15,242 nt of DNA from Kiritimatiellales bacterium (GCA_030625905.1 DAOUQA010000025.1:1-15242); one strand, 5' to 3'; positions 6,812-14,182 are shown, counted from the first letter of the stretch. The notes: generated by a model from the letters alone, not told the origin. A program made the numbers and translations.

Positions 6812-8902
6812 TCAGAGTTCCTGCGTAATTTTTTCAACGAGGTACGCCTCGATCACATCGCCTGCTTCGAAGTTGGTAAAGTTGTCCGGACGAATGCCAC
6901 ACTCCTGCCCTTGGCGGACTTCGGAAGCCTCGTTTTGGAAACGCTTGAGCGAACCGATCAATCCTTCGAAAAGGATGTCCCGTCCACGCTTGATGCGAAT
7001 GCTAGCCTTCGCGGAAACACGCCCGCTCATCACCATGCACCCGGCAATCTTGCTCTTCTTGCTGAGCTCGAATACTTCACGGATTTCCGCCTCACCGATC
7101 ACCTGCTCGCGCAGTTCGGGTTCGAGCAGCCCCTTCATGGCGCTTTCCACCTCATCGATGAGTTCATAGATGATACTGTACAGGCGGATTTCAACGCCCT
7201 CGCGCTTGGCGGCCGCGATTGTCCCGTTCTCTTTGCCCGCGTGGAAACCAAGTATGATTGCATCCGAGGCGCTGGCCAGCATTACATCGTTTATGGTAAC
7301 GTTTCCGACGTCGTTGGAAATAATCTTGAGCTCAACCTTGTCGCTCTTGATCCCTTTCAAGGAATGCTCAATTGCCTCGAGGGATCCCTGCACATCGGCT
7401 TTGATGATAACCTTGAGCTCTTTCTTTTCGATCGAAGCCGCTTCGCCAAACAGGTCGTCGAGCGACATCTTCTTCGGCGCAGCCCCCTCCAGCGTTTGCG
7501 TACGTTCCGCCTGCTGCATCTCTTCGGAAATCGCCTTGGCCTCCCGGTCGGTCGGCATCACCTGGAACTCGTCGCCGGCACCCGGAACACTGGTGAGTCC
7601 GAGAATCTTCACCGCCGTCGATGGCCCTGCCGAACGAACCTTCTTTCCCTGATCGGTGATGAGTGCCTTGACACGTCCCCAGTACAGACCGCAAACCACG
7701 CTGTCGCCCACCTTAAGGGTTCCGCCCTTCACGAGCAGACTGGCGGTCGGCCCCATGCCGGGCTCCATCTGGGCCTCTACAACAAAGCCGTTTGCCGGCT
7801 TGTTGGGATTGGCTCTCAGCTCAAGCATTTCTGATTCGAGAATGATGCGCTCAAGAAGCCCGTCGATTCCCTCGCCGGTCATCGCGCTGACCGGGCAGCA
7901 ACCGATCGAGCCGCCCCAGTCCTCCACCATAATCTCATTTTCCTGAAGCTGCTGTTTCAGGCGCTCGGGATTTGCGGAACGCAGATCCATTTTATTCATT
8001 GCGATGATAATGCAGACTCCCGCCGCTTGCGCATGCTTGATGGCCTCGATCGTCTGCGGCATTACGCCATCGTCTGCAGCAACCACCAGCACCGCGATGT
8101 CGGTCAGGTTTGCGCCGCGCGCGCGCATCGCCGTAAAGGCGGCATGACCCGGTGTGTCGAGAAACGTAATCTTGTGATCGTTGAGTTCAACCGTGTACGC
8201 GCCGATATGCTGCGTAATCCCGCCGGACTCGCCCGATACCACCTTGGTGTCTCGAATCTGGTCGAGCAATGAGGTCTTGCCGTGGTCGACATGCCCCATG
8301 AATGTGACGACGGGCGGACGCGGGAGTAAAGTGTCCGGGGAGTCCGGGGCCTCCTTGGCTTTCTTCATGGCAACTTTTTTCGACTTCGGTTGCGGCGCCG
8401 GGGCTTTTTTCTTTTCCTCCTTACGAACGACAAATCCATGTTTCGCGCCGATCTCCTTGGCGATCTTCAGGTCGATCTCCGCATTGATAGAGGCGAAGAT
8501 ATTCATCTTCATCAACTCAGCAATCACCTGGTTCGGCTTCATGTCCATCATCTGGGCAAAGTCCTTGACGATGACCTTCGGCTTCTTTAGTTCGATGACG
8601 CTGGAGTCTACGGAATCGTCTTCCCTCGCCGGCGCCTCTTCGGCGGCAGCGGCAGGTTTCTTCTCCGCATCGTCGACCGATTCTTCGGCGGGGGCTTCCG
8701 GCTCCGGTGTTTCGGCTGGAACGTTTTCAGCACGCGCCGCCTCGATCGAGGCATAGCCCAGCTCGTCGCAAACCTGTGAAACCTGTTCATCGGTGAGCTC
8801 GGCGTCGACACCATCAACGGCAATATCAATGTCCTGTAGAATTTCGATGAGCTCCTCGGCGGAGACTTCTACATCTTTGGCTACTTCGTGGAGTTTCATC
8901 AT
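6812..8902 (-). CDS. infB: Translation initiation factor IF-2
   Basis: IF-2 is the GTPase that brings fMet-tRNA to the 30S subunit and promotes 50S joining. The protein has 696 residues, toward the short end of the family. An IF2_N domain lies at about 1-52, then an acidic Ala/Glu/Pro linker (55-100), a second IF2_N-like domain (about 108-160) and a Lys-rich linker. The G domain shows G1 GHVDHGKT (203-210), G2 GGITQHIG (227-234), G3 DTPGH (249-253), G4 NKMD (303-306; NKID is more usual) and G5 SA (339-340). Beta-barrel and C-terminal tRNA-binding domains follow to residue 696. Two ATG codons stand in tandem (8902 and 8899); the first overlaps the nusA stop as ATGA, so either may be used. It is translationally coupled to nusA. 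The usual downstream rbfA and truB are absent. Confidence 0.97.
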   Translation of the reverse strand: MMKLHEVAKDVEVSAEELIEILQDIDIAVDGVDAELTDEQVSQVCDELGYASIEAARAENVPAETPEPEAPAEESVDDAEKKPAAAAEEAPAREDDSVDSSVIELKKPKVIVKDFAQMMDMKPNQVIAELMKMNIFASINAEIDLKIAKEIGAKHGFVVRKEEKKKAPAPQPKSKKVAMKKAKEAPDSPDTLLPRPPVVTFMGHVDHGKTSLLDQIRDTKVVSGESGGITQHIGAYTVELNDHKITFLDTPGHAAFTAMRARGANLTDIAVLVVAADDGVMPQTIEAIKHAQAAGVCIIIAMNKMDLRSANPERLKQQLQENEIMVEDWGGSIGCCPVSAMTGEGIDGLLERIILESEMLELRANPNKPANGFVVEAQMEPGMGPTASLLVKGGTLKVGDSVVCGLYWGRVKALITDQGKKVRSAGPSTAVKILGLTSVPGAGDEFQVMPTDREAKAISEEMQQAERTQTLEGAAPKKMSLDDLFGEAASIEKKELKVIIKADVQGSLEAIEHSLKGIKSDKVELKIISNDVGNVTINDVMLASASDAIILGFHAGKENGTIAAAKREGVEIRLYSIIYELIDEVESAMKGLLEPELREQVIGEAEIREVFELSKKSKIAGCMVMSGRVSAKASIRIKRGRDILFEGLIGSLKRFQNEASEVRQGQECGIRPDNFTNFEAGDVIEAYLVEKITQEL

Positions 8903-10086
8903 TCTTCTATCTCACCATGTTCTTGTGTGTATGCTACTTCGGCGGCATGCCAAATGGCCTGTGCCTGGTCGGAGGAAATCTCCTCGATGGCCTCTAGGTC
9001 GGACAGGTCGGCGGCAAGGATTCCTTCCAAGGTCAGGAAGCCGGCAAAGACCAGATGTTCCGCAAACTCGTCGCCGATGCCTTCGATGGCGGCCAGTTTG
9101 GTTACGGCAACCGCGACGCGCTCTTCGAAGTCCATGCTTTCTTCGTCCTTCTGGATATCGACGCGCCAGCCGGTCAGCTTGGAGGTCAGGCGTGCGTTTT
9201 GCCCGCGTTTGCCGATCGCCAGCGAAAGCTGATCCGGCTCTACCGTGACGGTAACGGTCTGCGTCTCCTCGTCGGCCTCCACATGCTTCAGGCGGGCGGG
9301 TGCCAGCGCGTTGGTGATCAGCGTATTGATGTCGTCGCTCCATCGGACAATATCGATTTTCTCGCCGGAGAGTTCGCGCACAATATTCTTCACGCGCATG
9401 CCACGCATGCCAACGCATGCGCCGACCGGGTCGACACGATCGTCGTGCGAAATCACCGCCACCTTGCTGCGATATCCCGCCTCGCGGGCAATGCCCTTGA
9501 TCTCCATGGTGCCGTCGGCAATTTCCGAAACCTCGAGTTCGAACAGGCGCCGCACAAAATCGGGATGGCTGCGCGACAGGACAATCTCCGGCCCGCGCTC
9601 GCGCTCGTGTACCGCCACGATGTAGGCGCGGACGCGTTCGCCCATTTCATACTCCTCGGTCGGAACACGTTCCTTCGACGGCATGACGGCTTCCGCACGG
9701 TCGATGTCGATGATCACGTCGCTGCGGTCGAAGCGGATAACGCTTCCCGTAACGATTTCGCCGGAACGATCCTTGAATTCTTCAAAGACGCGTTCTTTTT
9801 CCGCCATGCGGATCTTCTGCATGATGGTCTGCTTGGCGGTTTGTGCGGCAATGCGGCCAAGGCCGCGCGGGGTTGATTCGATTTCGGTGCCGTCGGAAAG
9901 GGTTTTATACGCCTTGATCTCAAAAGTTTGACGATTGATTTCGAGCCGCAGGTGGTCGTCCTCCAGCTCCGCCTTTTCAGTGGCACTTTGCAGGGCCGAC
10001 TCGATCGCCGTGATAATGACCTCGCGCTCGACGCCCCGCTCACTTTCCATATATTCAACAACGGCTTTCAACTCTGCAGGATTCAT
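8899..10086 (-). CDS. nusA: Transcription termination/antitermination factor NusA
   Basis: NusA binds RNA polymerase and nascent RNA and modulates pausing, termination and antitermination. The 395-residue form has the N-terminal polymerase-binding domain (about 1-105, NPAELKAVVEYMESERGV at the start) and an S1 domain (about 110-175, GEIVTGSVIRFD). KH1 follows with the loop GMRG (227-230), then KH2 with GKRG (292-295, LSLAIGKRGQNARL), and a short C-terminal helix-hairpin-helix-like region (about 329-385). The start at 10086 is chosen because AGGAGG lies six bases before it. An upstream in-frame ATG at 10104 would place that Shine-Dalgarno inside the coding region. The neighbour normally found upstream, rimP, is missing here. 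The gene has its own promoter and a leader with alternative hairpins, so it may be autoregulated by attenuation, as nusA leaders are in E. coli. Confidence 0.97.
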   Translation of the reverse strand: MNPAELKAVVEYMESERGVEREVIITAIESALQSATEKAELEDDHLRLEINRQTFEIKAYKTLSDGTEIESTPRGLGRIAAQTAKQTIMQKIRMAEKERVFEEFKDRSGEIVTGSVIRFDRSDVIIDIDRAEAVMPSKERVPTEEYEMGERVRAYIVAVHERERGPEIVLSRSHPDFVRRLFELEVSEIADGTMEIKGIAREAGYRSKVAVISHDDRVDPVGACVGMRGMRVKNIVRELSGEKIDIVRWSDDINTLITNALAPARLKHVEADEETQTVTVTVEPDQLSLAIGKRGQNARLTSKLTGWRVDIQKDEESMDFEERVAVAVTKLAAIEGIGDEFAEHLVFAGFLTLEGILAADLSDLEAIEEISSDQAQAIWHAAEVAYTQEHGEIEE

Positions 10087-10125
10087 TTCCCACCTCCTTC
10101 GCAAACCTTCGACATTTTCAAATAA

Positions 10126-10165
10126 CCCGCTCTATAGAGAACAAAAGAGCGGGCAATGCCCACTC
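10126..10165 (-). promoter_or_regulatory. Candidate transcription attenuator in the nusA leader
   Basis: Reading the minus strand, GAGTGGGC (10165-10158), a three-base loop and GCCCGCTC (10154-10147) make an 8-bp stem with one G-U pair, followed by TTTTGTT, which is terminator-like. The same segment, as CCCGCTCT (10153-10146), can instead pair perfectly over 8 bp with AGAGCGGG (10133-10126). The two folds exclude each other. Position between promoter and nusA start fits an attenuator; the trigger is unknown. Confidence 0.45.
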
Positions 10166-10198
10166 TTATCCAGAGCCAAAACTATCAACAATCGGGGG

Positions 10199-10227
10199 AA
10201 TCTACCGCCCCGCCCCCACCCCGTCAA
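10199..10227 (-). promoter_or_regulatory. Sigma70-type promoter for nusA-infB
   Basis: On the minus strand TTGACG (10227-10222) is followed after exactly 17 bases by TAGATT (10204-10199). The -35 is 5/6 and the -10 is 4/6 to consensus. The start of transcription would fall near 10192, giving a leader of about 105 bases that contains the alternative hairpins. The spacer is an unusual run of almost pure G/C. Confidence 0.55.
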
Positions 10228-10236
10228 GTGGCAATC

Positions 10237-10250
10237 CGCGGAAATCCGCG
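10237..10250. repeat. Small palindrome upstream of the nusA promoter
   Basis: CGCGGA-AA-TCCGCG is a perfect 6+6 inverted repeat ending ten bases upstream of the -35 box. It also forms a direct repeat (AATCCGCG at 10233 and 10243). It could be a regulator site or chance in GC-rich DNA. Confidence 0.3.
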
Positions 10251-10264
10251 CCGGGTACGCCCAC

Positions 10265-10294
10265 AAAAAAGCCCGGAAATCCATCCGGGCTTTT
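10265..10294 (-). terminator. Rho-independent terminator after the coiled-coil lipoprotein gene
   Basis: GCCCGGA (10271-10277), a six-base loop and TCCGGGC (10284-10290) form a perfect 7-bp GC-rich stem. On the minus strand it is followed by six T (10270-10265) and preceded by four A, so it could work in both directions. It lies 23 bases beyond the lipoprotein stop codon and isolates that gene from the nusA promoter. Confidence 0.85.
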
Positions 10295-10316
10295 GTCGGC
10301 TCGTCGTCGGGCAGGC

Positions 10317-10877
10317 TTATTGCATGTCCATGTCGTCCAGTATATCCAGTGCGGTTTTCGATGTAGCTTTTTCACTACCGGCTTCCGGAGCCACTTCCTC
10401 AGAAGTTGATGCCGCAGGAACCGGCGCCCCAAGTGACCGCATATTTTTCTTAAACTGTTCAAAGTCGGCCGTCAGCTTGTCGTGCTTTCCCTGAAGTACA
10501 GCCAAGGCGGTTTCCAGCTCGCTGCTCCGATCCTCCGCCATTTCCTTGGCGGACTTGGTGGAAGCAAGATCGCCTTCAAGTTCCGAAACCTTGCCCTTTT
10601 CGTCGGCCAGGGCCTTGGCGGCAACGGCGTCCTTTTCCTCTAGGTTCGAAATGCGTTTCTCGGCATCGTCCAGTTCGATCCGTTTACTATTAAACTTTCC
10701 CTGCTCGGCTTTCAATAGTGATTCCGTATCGGCGATCTTGCCTTTTAATGTTTCGGCTTCCGCCCAGGCGGCATTAAGTTCCCCAATTTTGGCCTCGTAT
10801 TCTTCCTTCGGCACACCGCATCCAACCAGTAGGCCAATCGCACCCCCGACAACTACCATCATCACAATTCTCTTCAT
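10317..10877 (-). CDS. Coiled-coil lipoprotein of unknown function
   Basis: This is a 186-residue lipoprotein. The start at 10877 is preferred over the in-frame ATG six bases upstream, because AAGGAG then sits six bases before it instead of touching it. The signal peptide MKRIVMMVVVGGAIG ends in the lipobox LVGC, with the lipidated Cys at 20. Residue +2 is Gly, which in enterics would favour the outer membrane. Residues about 25-135 are a long charged heptad-like coiled coil (runs of E/K/A/L). A Pro/Ala/Glu/Ser-rich tail follows and ends in an acidic LDILDDMDMQ. It has no Cys other than the anchor. It may be a periplasmic spacer or envelope tether, like Lpp or other coiled-coil lipoproteins, but I do not recognise a specific family. 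It has its own promoter (10934-10962) and terminator, so it is a single-gene unit. Confidence 0.8.
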   Translation of the reverse strand: MKRIVMMVVVGGAIGLLVGCGVPKEEYEAKIGELNAAWAEAETLKGKIADTESLLKAEQGKFNSKRIELDDAEKRISNLEEKDAVAAKALADEKGKVSELEGDLASTKSAKEMAEDRSSELETALAVLQGKHDKLTADFEQFKKNMRSLGAPVPAASTSEEVAPEAGSEKATSKTALDILDDMDMQ

Positions 10878-10933
10878 CAACATCTCCTTATTCCTTCCTG
10901 TTATCAGTGAATACTACCCCGAAGAACACAGCT

Positions 10934-10962
10934 ACTATATAAACGCACATTTATTAATTCAA
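10934..10962 (-). promoter_or_regulatory. Sigma70-type promoter for the coiled-coil lipoprotein gene
   Basis: On the minus strand TTGAAT (10962-10957) and TATAGT (10939-10934) are separated by 17 bases; they are 4/6 and 5/6 to consensus. The leader would be about 50 bases and includes the AAGGAG site. Confidence 0.5.
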
Positions 10963-11121
10963 TCCCTCTTAAGGGAAATAATTCCAACCGGTGTTCGCAA
11001 GGGTTTTGGACAAAACCAAGTCGGAATGCAAGCCTTTGTTAGCATTCTTAATGCCAACCAATCTATTTTGCCGCCTCGTCTGGCACCGAGGGTCCCTATT
11101 TATTAGCGATTACTGGATGGC

Positions 11122-11149
11122 TTGACATATTCGGCCACATCCTTACTAT
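11122..11149 (+). promoter_or_regulatory. Sigma70-type promoter for rlmN
   Basis: A perfect TTGACA (11122-11127) is followed after 16 bases by TACTAT (11144-11149), 4/6 to consensus. Transcription would start near 11156, leaving a leader of about 64 bases before the rlmN start codon. Confidence 0.45.
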
Positions 11150-11219
11150 TCCCCAATGATTTCCAGTATCGGCCATGCACTTGCCGTATTAGGCGGATAT
11201 AAGGGCACTGGAGTAGGAC

Positions 11220-12260
11220 ATGAACGGAAAAACCCCACTCTTTGGGAAAACCCTCTCCGAACTGCAAGCGCTGGTTGCTTCGTATGGATGGCCGAAGTTT
11301 GCCGCCAGGCAGATGGCCGACTGGCTGTACGGGAAGGAAATTTCATTAATCGATGAAATGAGCAACCTTTCAAAAAAGGCCCGCGAGCTGTTGAGCGAAC
11401 ACCATACCTTCGGCCTCGCCGAGCCGGTCGAGGTAAAGACCAGCACCGACGGTACAAAAAAATACCTGTTCCCCGCCGGGCACGACCAATTTATCGAGAC
11501 GGCCATGATCCCCTTCAAGGATCGGAAGACGGTCTGTGTCTCCACGCAGGTGGGTTGCAAGATGGGCTGCCTGTTTTGCATGACCGGGAAGCAAGGCTTC
11601 CAGGGGCAGCTTACCGCCGGGGAAATCGCCAACCAGATCCGTAGCATCCCGGAATGGCGGGAGGTCACCAATATCGTCTACATGGGCATGGGCGAGTCGT
11701 TCGACAACCTCGACGAGGTGCTCAAAAGCGTCGAGATCCTGACCGCCGAATGGGGCTATGCCATGAGCCCGCGGCGCATCACGGTTTCATCGATCGGCAT
11801 CGTTCCCGGCCTCATCCGCTTCCTAGACGAATGCGAGGCGCATTTGGCCATCAGCCTGCACACCCCCTTCCCCGAAGAGCGCCAGCAGCTGATGCCGGTA
11901 CAGATTGCCTATCCCCTGGACGACGTTATCGAAGAGGTTCGCAAACGGGACTTTGGCGGGCAACGCCGCGTCTCGTTCGAATATATTGTCTTTGGCGGGT
12001 TCAACGACACGCCCCGCCATGCGAAGGAGCTATCGCGGCTTCTGACCGGCATCAAATGCCGCATCAACCTCATCCGCTTCCATCCCATCCCCGGGACCCC
12101 GCTGCAGGCCACCGACGAAATAACCTTGCAAGCGTTCAAGGATCAACTGAACAACAAAGGCCTCCTCACCACCATCCGCACCTCGCGCGGGCTCGACATC
12201 GATGCCGCCTGCGGCCTGCTTTCCACTCAGGCGCTTGCAATCCGCTCTGGGAACCCTTAA
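11220..12260 (+). CDS. rlmN: Dual-specificity RNA methyltransferase RlmN (23S rRNA A2503 / tRNA A37, C2)
   Basis: RlmN is a radical SAM enzyme that methylates C2 of adenosine 2503 in 23S rRNA and of A37 in some tRNAs. The protein has 346 residues, a normal length. The [4Fe-4S]/SAM motif is C113-x3-C117-x2-C120 (CKMGCLFCMTGKQGF). C331 (DIDAACGLL) matches the methyl-carrying Cys near the C-terminus, and E93 (FIETAMIP) lies where the catalytic Glu is expected. The SAM-binding GMGE motif is at 156-159, but is followed by Ser160-Phe where most homologues have Pro. The SLHTPFPEERQQLMPV segment (212-227) resembles Bacteroidota-type RlmN. The start has GGAG six bases upstream and a promoter at 11122-11149. 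Its methyl-carrier Cys and A2503-type layout favour RlmN; the Cfr resistance paralogue is less likely. The next gene starts only 39 bases downstream without a terminator, so read-through is possible. Confidence 0.95.
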   Translation: MNGKTPLFGKTLSELQALVASYGWPKFAARQMADWLYGKEISLIDEMSNLSKKARELLSEHHTFGLAEPVEVKTSTDGTKKYLFPAGHDQFIETAMIPFKDRKTVCVSTQVGCKMGCLFCMTGKQGFQGQLTAGEIANQIRSIPEWREVTNIVYMGMGESFDNLDEVLKSVEILTAEWGYAMSPRRITVSSIGIVPGLIRFLDECEAHLAISLHTPFPEERQQLMPVQIAYPLDDVIEEVRKRDFGGQRRVSFEYIVFGGFNDTPRHAKELSRLLTGIKCRINLIRFHPIPGTPLQATDEITLQAFKDQLNNKGLLTTIRTSRGLDIDAACGLLSTQALAIRSGNP

Positions 12261-12299
12261 TAATCGCTCGTTTTCAACCCCGACCATGGAGCCCCCATT

Positions 12300-13247
12300 A
12301 TGAAAATGACTGGCTTAATTCTATGTACGACCCTGCTGCTTTCCGAAGCGCCAGCCAAGGTGGATTCCGATAAATCGATTCCAAAAAAAGACTACTGCGT
12401 GAGCGAGCAAATCGGGACGGCTCAGCTTGGTCGCATCAGCCAAATCACCATGGGGGCGGATGACACTCTCTACGCCTTGGCAAGCAACGGAAAGGTGATG
12501 GCTTTCGACGTGGACGGCTCGCTGGCAACAACGATTGAAACGGGCATGGAAAACACGACGGCCATTGCGGTATCGGCGGATGGCAACGTCCATGTCTTCG
12601 CCACGTTGACCAAAGCCAAGAAGGTAAAGTCGGGCGCCCGCATGCGCACAGTGCAGGTTCCCATCGGTGTCGAATGCGGAACATTCGATCCCACTGGGAA
12701 ACCGCTGGGAAAGAAGCTGCTCGACAACCTGAAATCTGCCAAGACCGCTCATTTTGTCGGCGACACGCTGGTGGTGGCCGACCTCTCCGCGCGGGCGCTG
12801 ATCTTCATGGAGGCCGAATCGCTGGAGGAGACCGGTCGCATTAAAAAGGGCCTGCGGCTGTGCTGCGGCATCTTTGATTTTTGCGAGGCGCCGGACAACA
12901 CCATTGCCATCTCCAACCTCGGTGCGTTCAAGCTGCAACGGTTCGAGCTTGATGGGAAGTTGATTTCGGAGTTTGGAAAGCGCGGGCGCGGGATCGACGA
13001 TTTCCAAGGATGCTGCAACCCGGTCAGCGCGGGTTATCTACCCGATGGCCGCATCGTAACCGTCGAGAAGGATCCGACCCGTATCAAGATCTACGACGCC
13101 AATGGAAAGAACGCCAAAAAGATCGAGGGGGTCGAGGAGTTGGTCAAGGGCTGCAGCTTCATCCCGGTAGCGGTCGATAGCCTAGGTAGCATATACCTTG
13201 CCTCTGACACCAAGGGCTACATCGTCAAATGCGTACCGCAGGACTAG
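12300..13247 (+). CDS. Exported NHL/beta-propeller-like protein with Cys-Cys pairs, unknown function
   Basis: This 315-residue protein begins with a short signal-like segment (hydrophobic 4-15, with C9 inside it), so export is likely though the cleavage site is unclear. The rest shows repeating strand patterns of NHL or six-bladed propeller type. Blades are suggested at about 45-75 (ITMGADDTLYALASNGKVMAFD), 88-103, 155-172, 196-230, 245-268 and 288-312, each a D/G-G-x-hydrophobic turn followed by strands. Cysteines are notable: C33, C126, vicinal C188-C189, C195, vicinal C238-C239 (DFQGCCNPVSAG), C285 and C311. Such pairs could bind metal or a cluster, or form vicinal disulfides. GGAG lies about nine bases before the ATG. 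It follows rlmN by 39 bases and precedes three genes for a binding lipoprotein and Fe-S proteins, which suggests a shared redox job. I do not recognise a characterised family. Confidence 0.75.
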   Translation: MKMTGLILCTTLLLSEAPAKVDSDKSIPKKDYCVSEQIGTAQLGRISQITMGADDTLYALASNGKVMAFDVDGSLATTIETGMENTTAIAVSADGNVHVFATLTKAKKVKSGARMRTVQVPIGVECGTFDPTGKPLGKKLLDNLKSAKTAHFVGDTLVVADLSARALIFMEAESLEETGRIKKGLRLCCGIFDFCEAPDNTIAISNLGAFKLQRFELDGKLISEFGKRGRGIDDFQGCCNPVSAGYLPDGRIVTVEKDPTRIKIYDANGKNAKKIEGVEELVKGCSFIPVAVDSLGSIYLASDTKGYIVKCVPQD

Positions 13248-13259
13248 AACGGAAATTTA

Positions 13260-13329
13260 GACTGGATAACAGGATGATCAGGATATTTAGAAACCAAGAA
13301 AACAATCCCGTTCATCCTGTTATCCGGTC
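13260..13329. repeat. Long inverted repeat (18-bp arms) between the propeller and binding-protein genes
   Basis: GACTGGATAACAGGATGA (13260-13277) pairs with TCATCCTGTTATCCGGTC (13312-13329) at all 18 positions if one G-U pair is allowed. The loop is 34 bases. It ends six bases before the AAAGGAG-like site of the next gene (GGAG at 13337-13340). No T-run follows on the plus strand, so it is not a terminator. The GGATAACAGGAT core resembles short intergenic repeats I recall from environmental bacterial genomes, so a dispersed REP-like element is likely. It may also affect mRNA stability or translation between the two genes. Confidence 0.75.
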
Positions 13330-13345
13330 AAAAAAAGGAGTCGCC

Positions 13346-14182
13346 ATGCGTAATACCATCATTGCAACTGGACTGGCGCTGCTTTGCGGGTGCGCCTCGA
13401 ACAAGCCACTGGAATTAAGACTGGCGGTCAACGATATCTACTGCATGGATACCGCCTGCTCCTGCGTCCACGATGTCGCGGCGCGCACCTATCCCCAAGC
13501 CCTGAAAAAGCTCAAGTCGGAATACGGCCTTGATTTGCAGCTCGTCTACTTTACCGAAACCTACCAGCTTGAAGACGCCATTGCTTCGGGCGAATATGAC
13601 GGGGCGCTGTGCAAGCCGTGGTATGCCTTGCGGCACGAAAAAGAGGCCGGCGCGGACTTTCGGCGCATCGTGGACGTGCTCGATCCAAACAACAACCGCT
13701 GGCTGACCGGCACCCTCATTGTTCCGGTCAACTCCCCTATCCAAACCTTGGAAGAGCTGAACGGGAAGCACCTCTACATCGGCCAAGCCGACGCCTACGA
13801 AAAGCACCATGCCGCAAAAAGGCTGCTGGAACAAAAAGGCATCAAGCCCGCCAAGATTGATACCCATGCCAGTTGCGGCGAAAACATTGGCGTGTTGCTC
13901 GACGGCGAGGCGGATGCCGCCGTGGTGAGCGACTATGCGCTTTCGGCCGACTGCGCTGCGGACTTTGCCAAGCCGGAGGATTTCCGGATATTGGCACAGA
14001 CCGAAAAGATCCCGCTCACTTCCCTGATGCTGGACATGAACAAGGTTGCCGAAGCAGATGCCCGGAGGCTGACTGCGGCACTGCTAGCTCTCTCCGGCTC
14101 AAATGCACCCGAAACCCTGCTGGGCAACGGGTTTGTCGAGCCCTCCCCGTGGAACCCACCGGAGCTGGAGAAAACCCCATGA
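13346..14182 (+). CDS. PhnD-like substrate-binding lipoprotein with Cys/His motif
   Basis: This is a 278-residue lipoprotein related to PhnD-type phosphonate/phosphite-binding proteins of ABC transporters. The start at 13346 is chosen because GGAG lies five bases before it and a lipoprotein signal follows: ALLCGC with the lipidated Cys at 16. The body fits the PhnD/periplasmic-binding type II fold: LRLAVND (24-30), the first-lobe region SGEYDGALCKPW (81-92), the hinge TGTLIVPVNSPIQTLEELNGKHLYIG (121-146) and a late GEADAAVVSDYAL (187-199). Unusually, C33-x4-C38-x-C40-x-H42 occupies the ligand-side loop near the N-terminus, with further cysteines at 89, 177 and 203. No ABC ATPase or permease is adjacent. 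Instead a ferredoxin gene overlaps its stop by four bases (ATGA). Metal, haem or Fe-S-linked ligand sensing is possible; phosphonate transport is unlikely. Confidence 0.8.
   Translation: MRNTIIATGLALLCGCASNKPLELRLAVNDIYCMDTACSCVHDVAARTYPQALKKLKSEYGLDLQLVYFTETYQLEDAIASGEYDGALCKPWYALRHEKEAGADFRRIVDVLDPNNNRWLTGTLIVPVNSPIQTLEELNGKHLYIGQADAYEKHHAAKRLLEQKGIKPAKIDTHASCGENIGVLLDGEADAAVVSDYALSADCAADFAKPEDFRILAQTEKIPLTSLMLDMNKVAEADARRLTAALLALSGSNAPETLLGNGFVEPSPWNPPELEKTP

Larger units (their letters stand above)
10878..11219. other. Intergenic region with divergent promoters
   Basis: This 342-base stretch separates the minus-strand lipoprotein gene from plus-strand rlmN. It is more AT-rich than its surroundings, especially at 10930-10990. 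It holds one promoter for each flanking gene and a short inverted repeat (TCCCT/AGGGA near 10964-10977) just upstream of the lipoprotein -35 box. I see no RNA gene, coding region or larger structure in the middle part (about 10980-11115). Confidence 0.6.

Noticed and set aside
6704..7834. 376-codon open frame on the plus strand
   Set aside because: It lies antisense to infB, whose GTPase motifs are unambiguous; the translation matches no family I know and is explained by GC-rich codon use.
9055..9876. 273-codon open frame on the plus strand
   Set aside because: Antisense to nusA through its S1 and KH regions; no start signal and no domain.
10878..11219. tRNA or small RNA gene in the intergenic gap
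   Set aside because: No cloverleaf, no CCA-type end and no terminator in the gap; the only structures are the two promoters and short stems.
13229..13345. Extension of the PhnD-like gene to an upstream ATG
   Set aside because: It would overlap the previous gene and run through the inverted repeat, burying the lipoprotein signal that begins at 13346.
13346..14182. Phosphonate ABC transporter operon
   Set aside because: Only a PhnD-like binding protein is present; no ATPase, permease or C-P lyase gene adjoins it, and the pocket region carries a Cys/His motif instead.
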